From: Jimgerdemannia flammicorona
Lineage: Eukaryota; Mucoromycota; Endogonomycetes; Endogonales; Endogonaceae
Assembly: GCA_003990745.1 (NCBI GenBank)
Contig: RBNI01000065.1
Location: 1-45,512, forward strand
Direction of reading: 5' to 3'
DNA: 45,512 nucleotides
The first letter of the stretch is position 1, and each line of letters starts with the position of its first letter. The notes beneath the pieces were generated by a model. It was not told where the DNA came from, did not search any database, and saw nothing but the letters and a program-made list of their open reading frames with translations. The translations under genes were made by a program, and so were the position numbers. This document shows positions 10,860 through 20,979 of the stretch, one piece after another.

Positions 10860-11684
10860 ATGCCTGCTGCCCACCAAACCTCAAGGTCAAGGAACCACCA
10901 AGGTATCTCAGTCAAGGAAAGGATGTTCTAAGACATCAGAAGAGCCATGAGGACCTGCTCAAGAAGGACTCCTAGTGTCTACCTGGGTACTGCAGACCCC
11001 TATCACTTTATCCTCTACTATCGTAAAATGGAAACAAGGATCACCATTGCTACCGAATGCCTCCAAATGTGGTAGGAGTACGAAATAGGAAACCTCCTCT
11101 GCTGGGAGTTCCCATAGGCCAGCACCTAAGAGCTACAAGATTCTACTTCCATGGACATATGCGAAACAAGGACAGCTAAGAAGATCCATCAGATCTTCAG
11201 ACATACACCATGGTCGATCCCCAACTTGGAGTATGTTAGAGTCTCAGATTTCAGAGACCTGTCATCCTGCCATATCAATACACTAGAAGCCAGGGTGGCT
11301 ACAGAAGCCCAGTCCACTATCACCCTCAACAGCGAAGAAGTAGAAGACTTCTGGCATCCTATCCTTCAGGACAACCCAGACCAATTCCTGCAAGAATTGA
11401 TCTCAGTATTCTAAGGCCCAAGCATCTGGGTTAGATCCCCTCAAGACCCCACATTTGTCCCCTATTTTGTGGAAGAGAACCTCATAGACTGAAGAGCTCC
11501 AGATCTTGTTCCTGATTTTCCCACCACAGCCGAATGTGATGATGTCATTGGCAATGACATCATCTTGCGCAACATATCCAAAGTATGCAAAATGCGCAAC
11601 CTGCATGAAGAATTCACAGATCTCATCTCCTTCAGTAATAATGATGATAATGAAGCCCCCATGGTCCTGAACTTTCTGCTCTAA
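10860..11684 (+). pseudogene. LTR-encoded ORF (5' LTR copy), 274 codons, unknown function
   Basis: It starts at an ATG 242 bases into the LTR and ends in VLNFLL-stop. This copy has about six in-frame stops, for example MF*DIRRAM where the 3' LTR has MFQDIRRAM (CAA to TAA). No known domain is recognised. Visible features are a basic N-terminal part (SRSRNHQGISVKER), a central conserved block around IPNLEYVRVSDFRDLSS and NSEEVEDFW, a PYFVEENLID motif, and an Asp-rich C-terminus before the hydrophobic end. It lies upstream of the LTR TATA box, that is in U3. A transcript from this LTR would therefore carry not this copy but the one in the 3' LTR. See the 18059 and 44449 copies. Confidence 0.7.
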
Positions 11685-11892
11685 GTTCTTTGTTATACTG
11701 GATAATGCCAGTACCGGTATTCTCATGTAACACTAGATAATGCCAGCACTGGTATTCTGAGATGATATGAAATTGTTCCAGTACTGGCATTTTGATGTAA
11801 TACCAAATAATACCAACCCTGGAACTTAGTAGTTTTAGTTATTGGAATTTATATTTAGCTTTATATCTTAGCAACCATTGAATTATATTTTG

Positions 11893-11900
11893 TATAAATA
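11893..11900 (+). promoter_or_regulatory. TATA box of G1 5' LTR
   Basis: tataaata followed by cccctcttatt and about 25 bases later gaaataaagtcag, so the RNA start and the polyadenylation signal are close together, implying a short R region. Conserved at 19092-19099 and 45488-45495. Confidence 0.7.
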
Positions 11901-12131
11901 CCCCTCTTATTTTCTCTGAAATAAAGTCAGTTCTGGTTTCACTTACACACTTTCTTGCAAGCAATCTAAGAGATAACAAGACAGTTAAAGATAAGAAGTT
12001 TGAGGACTATAAGACCTTGGGAAGGCACTCCAATAAGAACTTGCTTATAACAAACTTGAGTTAGTCTAAGAGATACACCTTGAAGAGAATCTGGCATATT
12101 TGAAGGACTCAGCAACCACTATGTGATAACT

Positions 12132-12150
12132 TGGTACCCATTGGCTAGTG
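12132..12150 (+). other. Primer-binding site of G1
   Basis: tggtacccattggctagtg begins immediately after the LTR. TGG at the first position matches the CCA end of a tRNA. The tRNA identity is not determined. Confidence 0.65.
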
Positions 12151-12157
12151 ATTAAAG

Positions 12158-13678
12158 ATGAATCCCTCACTTTCAAGCTGAAAAATAAACAACCCCACAA
12201 CAACTACCCTGACTACAGGAGTCACCCCTGCAAGAATTCAAGACAAGATGGAAATGCATCCCTCTACATTCTATAGATATACTACTGAAGAGTCAATCCT
12301 GATCTTCATTGAAGACTTTGAACAATTCGCCACCATACGAGCCCTTGGTGTGGATGCTCAATTGGCCCTTCTACCAGTCAGCCTTAGAGGACCTGCCAGA
12401 GACAAGTTCAATATAGCCATCATTGCTGGCACTGATGTAGTCAAACTTGCCAATATGAAGGTCTTCCTCAGAACAACATATTATACCAAAGAGATCAAGC
12501 AAGCTCTCAAGGATCAACTCAATACTATCTGCCAGGGACTTAGTGAAGATCCCAACTCATTCTATATCTGAATCTGCCACCAGATTGTCTTGGCTGGCTA
12601 TGATGACTGCCTCAAGGAACAAATAGCAGATTCAACTTTCCTCAAAGGAGTTCATCCTGAAATTGCCCTAGCAATCCAGTCTACCCCAGCTGTACTGATT
12701 CTTAATCAGAAAGTGGTCTTTGCACAGAGATATTAGACTGCCAGACACCCTGCCGAACACTCAATAGAGAAAATAACTGGCATCAAGATGGAGCCATCAA
12801 AACCAACTAGCATCTTACCTGCTACAGTTGTGAACAGACAACCAACCACACCTACTCCCAAGATAGCCAAAGCTGACCCAGTAGAAGAACTCACCAAGCA
12901 GTTTGCTGAGATGATTACACATCTTGGTGATGTTGTTAGAGAAGTCCAAAGTGCCAACAGAAGACCAGTACAGAGATTTGCAGCTGCTACAGAAGAATGC
13001 AATAACATCACATGCTTCAGATATGGAGAAGAAGACCACTATGCAAAGAATTGCATGACCGAAATGAGACGCAAAGCCCAACCAAGCAATGTTAGCAGAA
13101 CCAGAGAACAAACCAATGCAGTAGTCATTGAGGAGATTGGTGACACTGATGATGAAGAATACTATGAGGAGCTCGAATTCTACCCTGCTACTGAAGGTAC
13201 CAGAACCCGGTCCAAGCCCTATGACAAGAAGAGCAACAGCAAGTCAGTTGGAAGACCAAAGAAGACCCCAGCTGTTACCATTCAAAGCAAGACCCAACCC
13301 GAGGAGATTGATCAAGACATAGAGTTAGACAAAGCTGACCACCAAATTATTGAAGGCACTACTTCAGTCTCAGGAGAAAGTGAAAGCAAGAAGGAACAGA
13401 AGCTGCGTAAGACCAAGATCCACCAGTATGACATCTATAAGGACCTCAAGGAACAGAAAGTCAATGCCACTTTTGGACAGCTAGCTGAAGTCCCTGCCTT
13501 CAGACAGCAGTTGAGAGTAGGACTTGCAACTACTGCCAAGAATCAAGAGTACAAGATTGTAGAAGCTCACAATACACAAGAAGAATCCAAGAACTCAGGT
13601 GAAGAATCTGAAGACCAGTGCAAGACATCAGCCTATACCCTCTGCCAGATTGAAGACTGTATCTTTGATACCATCATT
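12158..13678 (+). pseudogene. gag: G1 Gag
   Basis: The first ATG after the primer site (12158) is in frame with all that follows; a second ATG is at 12248. The capsid-like region includes ILIFIEDFEQFATIRAL and LRGPARDKFN, as in fungal gypsy Gag (residues about 40-200). A zinc knuckle sits at about 13015-13060 with C-x2-Y-x4-H-x4-C; the second Cys is replaced by Tyr (TAT). An acidic/basic linker follows. In-frame stops are at 12179-12181, 12569-12571 and 12733-12735, all explicable by one transition in Arg/Trp/Gln codons. Gag forms the retrotransposon particle. There is no frameshift from Gag into protease, so gag and pol were one polyprotein frame. Confidence 0.75.
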
Positions 13679-14340
13679 GATACTGGTGCTGGAGGATGCC
13701 TCATGAGTAAGAAGGCAATTGACCACCTAGGTTGGGATATTGAAGAGTCTGCCAAGATGATCTATGTCATAGCAGACAGTATACGAGCTACCCCACTTGG
13801 TAAAATCTGAGAAGTCCCCATCAAGATAGGAGGAGCTACTATTTCAGTAGATGTGATTGTTACAAGCACCACTAACTATAACATCCTCATTGGCAACCAA
13901 TGGCTTCACAAGGCCAGGGCCATCATTGACCTCAATGCCCAGAAGATACAGATCAACTACAGAGGGAGAAAGGTATGAGTCTCTATCAATGTCCACAAAG
14001 GAGTCCTACCAGACATGGAGGAAGAAGATGAAGAAGACACAGAGGTCTTCATGCACTCGGTGAACAAGAACAAGAGCAAGACACCCAAGCTCACAGATGA
14101 GCAGTGGTATAACAAGATCATTGATGGCTATGCCCCTCAAGGAAGATGCCCCCACGGTACTAGAATATACTGCTCTGAACACCTGAATGACTGCTGGTCC
14201 TGTATCAGTGAAGTTGGGAAAATCTGCTAACAGAAATATGAGTAAGAAGCCACCGAAGTAAAAAGGAAAGCTGAAGAAGATGACCAGCCCCCAGAGCTTC
14301 AAGCTGACAGTGACGATGAGGAGGAACAAGAATCAGACAT
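13679..14340 (+). pseudogene. pro: G1 aspartic protease
   Basis: Catalytic IIDTGAGGCLMSKK (DTG at 13679-13687) is intact, followed by IADSIRATPLGKI and the typical YNILIGNQWL near 13875-13910. Stops occur at 13808-13810 and in later codons. It would cleave the Gag-Pol polyprotein in the particle. The frame runs on, after a Cys-rich linker (14140-14230) and an acidic stretch, into the dUTPase. Confidence 0.75.
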
Positions 14341-14884
14341 CACCCTCAAGGTCAAGAAGTTTCACTCCAAAGCCAAGATCCCAGAATACAAGACTGAAGG
14401 AGCCATAGGAATGGACCTTGCCAGCATTCAAGATGCTATCCTTGAACCACAGACCACCACCCTACTTAGCACTGGAATTGGAGTCAAGCTACCAGAAAAC
14501 CATGCCAGAATTATCAAGACCAGGAGCAGTCTGGCCAAAAGCAAAATCTCAGTTGAAGGAGGAGTAATTGACCCTGATTACACTGGCAAGATCTTTCTCA
14601 TAGTCAGAAATCACAACCATACCACCCCCTTCGAAGTCAAGAAGCATGACAGAATTGGCCAGATGCTGATCCATGAAATCAAGAAGCCCAAGATCATAGA
14701 AGCCATCAAACTCATCAAGACCAAGAGAGGAGAACAAGGCTTTGAATCTACTGGAAGAGGAGCCTATGCTACTACCAAGATTACCGAACTTAAGCACAAG
14801 AGAGAAAAGGACCAGAACAAGCACACATATACCATTGGAGAAAACTTTCCCCTGGAGGAACAACTCCACAAGATCCTGCACTAG
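14341..14884 (+). pseudogene. G1 dUTPase domain (trimeric dUTPase family)
   Basis: All five trimeric dUTPase motifs are in order. Motif 1 GAIGMDLAS, motif 2 TRSSLAKSK, motif 3 GGVIDPDYTGKI, motif 4 HDRIGQMLI and motif 5 RGEQGFESTG (family form GFGSTG; here Gly reads Glu through GGA to GAA). The enzyme family hydrolyses dUTP to dUMP and pyrophosphate, keeping uracil out of new DNA. Within a retrotransposon it would act during reverse transcription. It sits between protease and RT in one frame with both and is uninterrupted for 157 codons. To my knowledge dUTPases have been reported in some basidiomycete gypsy elements and in some retroviruses, so this arrangement is uncommon but has precedent. 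Confidence 0.88.
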
Positions 14885-15619
14885 AATGAAGAAGTACTTG
14901 CTACAGACTTTAGAGATATCCACAATCAAGAACCCAAGCACTACCATGAAGTTGATACCGGTGACACCAAGCCTATCTACCAGAAAGCCAGATCCATACC
15001 ACCCACCTACAGAGAGTGGCTGCGAGCTGAACTCAAGGAAATGGAAGAAGCCGGAATCATCAAGCAAGCTATCAGCCCCTGGGCCTCACCCATTGTCCTA
15101 GCCCCAAAGAAAGGAAGCAAATCTAGAGAGTTTGCACCAAGACTTTGCATTGACTATAGGAGGCTCAATGCCATCACCAAGAAGGATAGGCAGCCCTTGC
15201 CGAATATTCAAGAAATCCTTACCACTCTTGGAAGTAAAGCCAAATACTACACCACCTTGGATTTGTTCTCAGGCTTCCATCAGATCAGTCTCACTCAAGA
15301 TGCCAGTGAGAAATCAGCCTTCATCACACCTGACGCCACCTATATCTACCTATGAATGCCATTTGGAATATGCAATGCCCCAGCAAGTTTCCAGCAAATG
15401 ATGAACAGAGTCTTTGGTAATGAGATTGGAAAATGGCTCTTTGTCTATATTGATGATGTGATCATCTTCAGCAACACTGCATGGGAACATGTCAATCACA
15501 TACAGCTAGCCCTCAAGAGGCTCAAGGAGCATGGCCTCTACATCAAGTCCAAGAAATGTAAGTTTGCTGCTCAAGAAATCACCTCATCAACCAGACTGAA
15601 ATCCATACAGACCCTATGA
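14885..15619 (+). pseudogene. G1 reverse transcriptase
   Basis: Motifs in order: AELKEMEEAGIIKQAISPW, RLCIDYRRLNAITKKDR, YYTTLDLFSGFHQISL, MPFGICNAPASFQ and the catalytic FVYIDDVIIFS (about 15441-15473). It copies the genomic RNA into DNA. A TGA replaces the residue before MPFG (15353-15355). Near 15590 about 20 bases corresponding to the FLGH region are missing, and the frame shifts by one for the RNase H. Confidence 0.85.
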
Positions 15620-16240
15620 AGATCGAGACTGTTGCAGTCTACCCAAGACCCAGAATAACCACAGAAGTCCATGCCTTCCTTAGACTGGCCAGCTACTATA
15701 GAAGATTCATCAGAGGATACTCCAACATTGCAGCACCTATCTATGAGCTACTGAAGAAGGAGACCAAATTCGAATGGACCAAGGAGCACCAAGAAACCTT
15801 CAATGAACTCAAGACCAGGTTGACCTAAGCACCCATCCTCAGAAGACCAGACTGAAACCTAGAATTCATCCTGCAGATAGATGCAAGTGCTATAGGACTT
15901 GGAGCAGTCCTAGCTCAGAAAAAAGATGGATATGAATATGTCATCTCCTATGCAAGCTGAGGTATCTGTGGAGCAGAACAGAACTATGAGTCATATAAGC
16001 TTGAATGCTTAGCAGTAGTTTGGGCAGTAGACAAGTTCCACTACTACTTAGCCAGGAAACACTTCACTATTCAAACAGACCACTCTGCTCTTGCCTGGCT
16101 ATTCCACACTCTGAACTCCAAAGGAATATATGCCAGATAGATCTACCGGCTACAAGAGTATGACTGTACTGTCAAGCACCACTCAGGAAAGACCAATACT
16201 AATGCTGATACACTCTCAAGGACACCTCGAAATACCCCCA
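15620..16240 (+). pseudogene. G1 RNase H domain
   Basis: In the shifted frame it reads TDPMKIETVAVYPRP, LRLASYYRRFIRGYS and LLKKETKFEW (RT connection), then RNase H with LQIDASAIGLGAVLAQ, YKLECLAVVWAVDKF and IQTDHSALAWL (Asp, Glu, Asp). Stops occur at 15826-15828 and 15853-15855, among others. It degrades the RNA strand of the hybrid. A further frame change occurs between 16250 and 16370 before the integrase. Confidence 0.8.
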
Positions 16241-16329
16241 TCAAGACTATTCAATATGAATAAGGAGCTATACTATGGATTAATCAGCTACCTTGGGCAG
16301 CGGAAGATGCCCAACTACCTCAAACCCTG

Positions 16330-17503
16330 GACAATCACCATCATCAACTGGACTTGGAAACAGTTTGAATTAGACAACACTATACTCAGAAAAGGAGGAA
16401 AGCTAATAATATCTGAATACAAGAAGTATCAAGTAATGAAGGAAGTACATGAGCAAGGACACTTAGAAGGAACCAACACATACAACAAGGTAAGAAGAAC
16501 TATGTAGTGGCCCAAGATAGAAGAAGACCTGTGCCAATTTGTCAAAGGGTGTGACAAGTGCCAAAAACAGAAACAAGATCAGTAAGACCAGGCACCTGGA
16601 TCATCAAGAATTGAGCCTATCCCCTTCCACCACATTACAATGGATATCATTGGACCACTACTAGTAACACTATCAGGAAACTGCTATATTATAGTTATTA
16701 TAGACCTCTTCACCAAATAGATAGAGGCAGGAGTATTACAAGAAGCCAATGCCCTCTCTATAGCTGACTTCCTGCATCAAGAAATCATCTGCTGCTACAA
16801 GACACCAAAGCAAATCACAACAGACTGCAGAACAGAATTTGTCAATGGATTCCATGAGATAATGTATCAGAAATACAAGATCCAGCACATTAAGACAACT
16901 GTGTACCACCCTTAAGGAAATGGACAGATAGAAAGAACTAACAAGACCCTCAAGAACATCCTAGCAAAGATCTCAGAGACATATGAGAATTGGGATAACT
17001 ATCTCCCAACCACCTTCTCTGTCCTACAAGATATATAGTCACAGAGCACACATTTTACCCCAAGAGAGCTGCTCTTCAGAGAAGAAGATTCTGATAGAAC
17101 CTCAGCCACAAATCTAGACCTAACTTGGAGATGGGTTGATGCAGAAATTCAGAGACTACACCAAATCAGGAAGAAGGCTGAAGATTACATTACTAAGTCA
17201 CAAGCACTGACAAGGAAGAATGTGGAAAAGAATCACAAGGCCCTAGAACCCATCCAAATTGGAGAAAAGGTTCTACTGTATTGAAATATGGTAGAAGCCT
17301 CATGGTCACGAAAACTGGAGCCCAAATGGGAAGGACCCTTCTACGTGCAAGATATCAAGGGAACCACCTTCTGGCTTAGAAAAATCTCAGGGACCATACT
17401 GCCTACCACAGTACATAGGAACAGACTCAAGAAGTACCATGAACCTATACAAGAAAAGCAAAATGTGATGACCACCTGTGAGGTTCTAGTCTGCAAATCA
17501 TAA
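16330..17503 (+). pseudogene. G1 integrase
   Basis: The HHCC zinc region is visible as HEQGH ... CDKCQKQK (16450-16575). The core has ITMDIIGPL (first Asp), ITTDCRTEF (second Asp) and, about 35 residues on, GNGQIERTN (Glu). The C-terminal region with KLEPKWEGPFYVQDI and HRNRLKKYHEP matches the GPY/F-type module. No chromodomain is seen after it. It would insert the cDNA into the chromosome. In-frame stops include 16505-16507. Confidence 0.82.
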
Positions 17504-17816
17504 CAGCATATCCCATGACCAGCAGGCTATCTGTCTGGACCATTCTCTAAGGGATACAGCACTGGCAACTACTCATCCATGAGACTTTCACAGTCAGAGG
17601 AGTTCAAACCATCAACTGATTGGTCAAGATCAGAATCAGGCCCTTGCTCTATATGAAGGGAGTGATCCTTCACCATCATGCCAAAATACAAAGGAAAGAC
17701 ACTAGCCCATAAATACCACTTTTCGACCCCTTGCCAGAGGTTATGGGATCAGCAAATTTTTCAGGACTGGACCAATGAATAAGGATGCTCAGGAAGATCC
17801 TTATTCAGAAGGAAGA
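17504..17816 (+). other. G1 tail between integrase and 3' LTR, with purine tract
   Basis: About 310 bases with coding-like composition but stops in all frames; no domain recognised. It ends in cagaaggaaga immediately before the LTR, a weak polypurine tract that would prime plus-strand synthesis. Confidence 0.55.
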
Positions 17817-18058
17817 TGTAATGGTGACCCCAGAATGATGACATTAGCACAGGAGACAGCCTTTCCTTATAAGCCACCAGATTGGAGCACAAGAAGATTA
17901 TACAGCATACAAGATAAGCAATGATGACCAACTGTGAGTCATTGTAACCACAGCATAAGCATCCTGAAGAATATAAAATAAGGATCAAGGAACCACAGTA
18001 GCAGCAACCAACAAGAATCACAAATCCCAAAATAGCTCAAAGACTTACCACAAACAAA

Positions 18059-18883
18059 ATGCCTACTGCCCACCAAACCTCAAGGTCAAGGAACCACCAA
18101 GGTATCTCAGTCAAGGAAAGGATGTTCCAAGACATCAGAAGAGCCATGAGGACCCACTCAAGAAGGACTCCTAGTATCTACCTGGGTACTGCAGACCCCT
18201 ATCACTTTATCTTCTACCACTATGAAATGGAAACAAGGATTACCATTGCTACCGAATACCTCCAAATATGGCAGGAGTATGAAATAGGAAACCTCCTCTG
18301 CTGGGAGTTCCCACAGGCCAGCACCCAAGAGCTACAAGATACTACTCCCATAGATATATGCAAAATGAGAATAGCTAAGAAGATTCATCAGATCTTCAGG
18401 CATGCACCATAGTTGATCCCCAACTTGGAGTATGTTAGAGTCTCAGATTTCAGAGACCTGTCATCCCACCATATCAATATACTAGAAGCCAGGGTGGCTA
18501 CAGAAGCCCAGTCCACTATCACCCTCAATAGCGAAGAAGTAGAAGACTTCTGGTATCCTATCCTTCAGGACAACCCAGACCAATTCCTGCAAGGATTGAT
18601 CTCAGTATTCCAAGGCCCAAGTATCTGAATTAGATCCCCTCAAGACCCCACATTTGTCCCCTATTTTGTGGAAGAGAACCTCATAGACTGGAGAGCTCTA
18701 GATCTTGTTCCTGATTTTCCTGCCACAGCTGAACGTGATGACATCATCAGTGATGATGTCATCCCACATGACATACCCGAAGTATATGAAATGCACAACC
18801 TGTATGAAGAATTCGTGGATCTCATCTCCTTCAGTGATGATGATGATGATGAAGCCCCCATAGTCCTGAACTTTCTGCTCTAA
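18059..18883 (+). pseudogene. LTR-encoded ORF (3' LTR copy), 274 codons, unknown function
   Basis: Best-preserved copy in G1: only two internal stops (18410-18412, TAG for Trp; 18626-18628, TGA for Trp). The start ATG lies 242 bases into the LTR. Conserved blocks: SRSRNHQGISVKERMFQDIR, RTPSIYLGTADPYHF, METRITIATEYLQIW, LLCWEFPQAS, AKKIHQIFRH, IPNLEYVRVSDFRDLSS, NSEEVEDFW, FVPYFVEENLIDWRA, and an Asp tail ending VLNFLL. No signal peptide or membrane segment is evident. It is in U3, so it would be present in the 3' part of the genomic RNA downstream of integrase. I do not recognise any family. Confidence 0.75.
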
Positions 18884-18892
18884 GTTCTTTGT

Positions 18893-19020
18893 TACACTGG
18901 ATAATACCAGCACTGGTATTCTCATGTAATACCAGATAATGCCAGCACTGATATTCTGAGGTGATGCAAAATTATTCCAGCACCAGCATTTTGATGTGAT
19001 ACCAAATAATGCCAACTCTG
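18893..19020 (+). promoter_or_regulatory. U3 repeat cluster upstream of the LTR TATA box
   Basis: Three to four degenerate copies of gataatgccagcactggtat/ttctgatgtgatacca lie 70-200 bases upstream of the TATA box, as enhancer repeats often do. Equivalent clusters are at 11698-11825 and 45293-45418. Confidence 0.5.
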
Positions 19021-19330
19021 GAACTTAGTAGTTTTAGTTATTGGAATTTATATTTAGCTTTATATCTTAGCAATCATTGAATTATATTTTTTATAAATAC
19101 CCCTCTTATTTCCTCTGAAATAAAGTCAGTTCTGGTTTCACTTACACACTTCCTTGCAAGCAATCTAAGAGATAACAAGACAGTTAAAGATAAGAAGTTT
19201 GAGGACTATAAGATCTTGGGAAGGTACTCCAATAAGAACTTGCTTATAACAAACTTGAGTTAGTCTAAGAGATATACCTTGAAGAGAATCTGGTATATTT
19301 GAAGGACTCAGCGACCACTACATGATAACA

Positions 19331-20552
19331 GTAGCCTTTTTGGAGCAGCTGATAGTAGATGTAGATTGCTCTTTTCTGCTGCTACTTATTTAAATTCCCT
19401 CAGTATGACTCAATTTATCTTATGCTCTTTTTAGGGTCCACAGCTCACTACTTGTTTTAAATTCCCTCAGCATGATTCAATTCACCTTATACTTTTCTTA
19501 AGGTCTACAGCTCTATGGCAAGATCTGCTGACTTTATTCACAATATCTAGTAAAGATAAAGAAAGGCTGGAGGATGTTACAAGGTATACCTTTGGTGGCT
19601 GAGCTATTGAGTCAATATATTGTATAGTAGAGATCTCAAAAGAAACAGAAGTAAGTCTTCATGAGCAATCTTGTACAACTCATCAGCATATGACTCATCA
19701 ATATGCAAATCACTCATATATGCTCTTTTCTGAAAATACCCATCTCTGTATTTTATTTAACTTTATTTTTATATGGTCTCCTCTAAAAACTTCTATGCAA
19801 TATATATGCAACTCATCTACATACAACCTATCTATACACAACTTGGCTCCTCAGATCAGGGCTTAGTTCTATTGGAAGAGAGAATTCAAAGTTACCCAAA
19901 TTCAATCATGTCTGATATCTGGATCAAATAGAGAAGTTCAAGGGCAAGATATTTATTATAAGCTATACCAGTATCACTATCAAGGCTTGGGGGTCTATAT
20001 TCAAATCAGAGCTAATCATTCTTGACCAAGAGGTCCATTGACCAGCAGGAGTATTCAATAATAAAGAGAACTATATCATTATTAATAATCATAGAGAGGT
20101 GGTTGCAATAGTGGTAAGAAACCTCTATAGTGATGAGCTTTACCACCACATCAACAAGATTTATAGAGATTATATCAAATACTAGGTAGCAGGAAAGAGG
20201 GGGCAAAAAAAGCAAGGAGGGGGGGTTTGGATGGAAATTGGATATACTACAATACTGACAAAGGGTGGGTTCTAGAGTTCCAAAGTTCCAAAATCCCCTG
20301 TACTCATCTTTCTTTTTTTTTATTTTATTTTCTCTCTAGATAATCAATCTTTCTTCAACATACTCTTTTTGATACAATTCTAGAAATATACAAGATTCTG
20401 TATCCTTACTGGAACTTTAGAAGTACTATTAAAGAGCAAACTACATATAAGCATGATATGGCCTGTATGGCAATAGCAGCTATGATCTGGGGTTCTTTGA
20501 GTAGGTTGGTAGAGTATATAGCAGGCCAGCTTAGTGGTGATCTCAGTATAGC
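19331..20552 (+). pseudogene. Element X copy 1, coding remnant (unknown protein)
   Basis: It is collinear with X copy 2 (43735 down to about 42380). Readable protein pieces are DKERLEDVTRYTFGG, ISKETEVSLHEQS and IWGSLSRLVEYIAGQL. Stops interrupt the frame at positions that are codons in copy 2. Only about three copies of the 15-bp repeat (19797-19845) are present, against about 13 in copy 2. Homology to copy 2 stops at 20552, exactly where the hAT-like TAGTGCCCTG end begins, so a hAT inserted here or truncated it. No known domain. Confidence 0.6.
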
Positions 20553-20930
20553 TAGTGCCCTGCAAACCTGACCTGCAAAACAGCTAACCTGAAATTAGAT
20601 GTCACCTGTCTTTAACCCAATCTGGAATTATATGTCACCTATCTTTAACCTGACCCAGAATTATACATTACCTATCTTTAACCTGACTCAGAATTGTACA
20701 TCACCCATCTTTAACCTGACCTAGAAAGATATATTACCTATCTTTAACCCAATCTGAAATTAAACATAACTCATCTTTAACCTGACCTGGAAATATATAT
20801 CACCCAATCTGTTATTTATCCTTAACCTAAACCTGAATCTGACCCCTGAACCCAACCCTGAACCTGACCCCTGAATCTGACCCTAAACCTGACCCTCTGA
20901 ACTCTGCCCTGAAAAAATGATTCAGATAAT
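20553..20930. repeat. hAT-1 terminus and sub-terminal repeats
   Basis: It begins TAGTGCCCTGCAAACCTG at the break in element X. At least seven tandem units of about 35-40 bp follow, of the type tatctttaacctgacccaga, then a shorter ctgaaccctgacc series (20830-20910). hAT transposases usually bind sub-terminal repeats. A single related unit in inverted orientation is at 26072-26125 and might be the other end. Confidence 0.6.
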
Positions 20931-20979
20931 ATTTAGATAATATTCAGAGCAATTGGAAGTGAAAAATATCTGAAGACTA

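Larger units (their letters stand above)
10618..12131 (+). repeat. 5' LTR of G1
   Basis: It starts TGTAATAG and ends GATAAC(T); the 3' LTR ends GATAACA, giving TGT...ACA ends. Internal plan: 242-bp leader, 825-bp ORF, three degenerate repeats of gataatgccagcactggtat (about 11698-11825), TATA box tataaata (11893-11900), then aataaa (11920s) and U5. More than half of the LTR is ORF. Confidence 0.9.
10618..19330 (+). mobile_element. Full-length Ty3/gypsy retrotransposon G1 with dUTPase and LTR ORF
   Basis: It has two 1514-bp LTRs (10618-12131 and 17817-19330), a primer-binding site directly after the first and a purine tract before the second. The interior carries gag, protease, dUTPase, RT, RNase H and integrase in that order (RT before integrase is the gypsy order). 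It is inserted in element X: flanking bases join to match X copy 2 (acctcacagctat ... gcctttttg). A short acag/acagtag match at the two ends may be the target duplication, but it is not clean. The pol frame is broken by stops, one clear short deletion and a second frame change. LTR pairs differ mainly by transitions. It is probably immobile now. Confidence 0.9.
17817..19330 (+). repeat. 3' LTR of G1
   Basis: 1514 bp, the same length as the 5' LTR and nearly identical, differing mostly by C/T and G/A. It contains the ORF (18059-18883), three 30-40-bp repeats (18893-19020), TATA (19092-19099) and aataaa (19119-19124). It ends acatgataaca and then returns to element X. Confidence 0.9.

Noticed and set aside
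18059..18883. LTR ORF as an envelope gene
   Set aside because: No signal peptide, no membrane segment and no Cys pattern; an acidic tail and its U3 position speak for another kind of accessory protein.
10613..19335. A clean 5-bp target duplication for the gypsy element
   Set aside because: The flanks read tacag on the left and gtagc on the right; only a loose acag match can be claimed, so no duplication is annotated.
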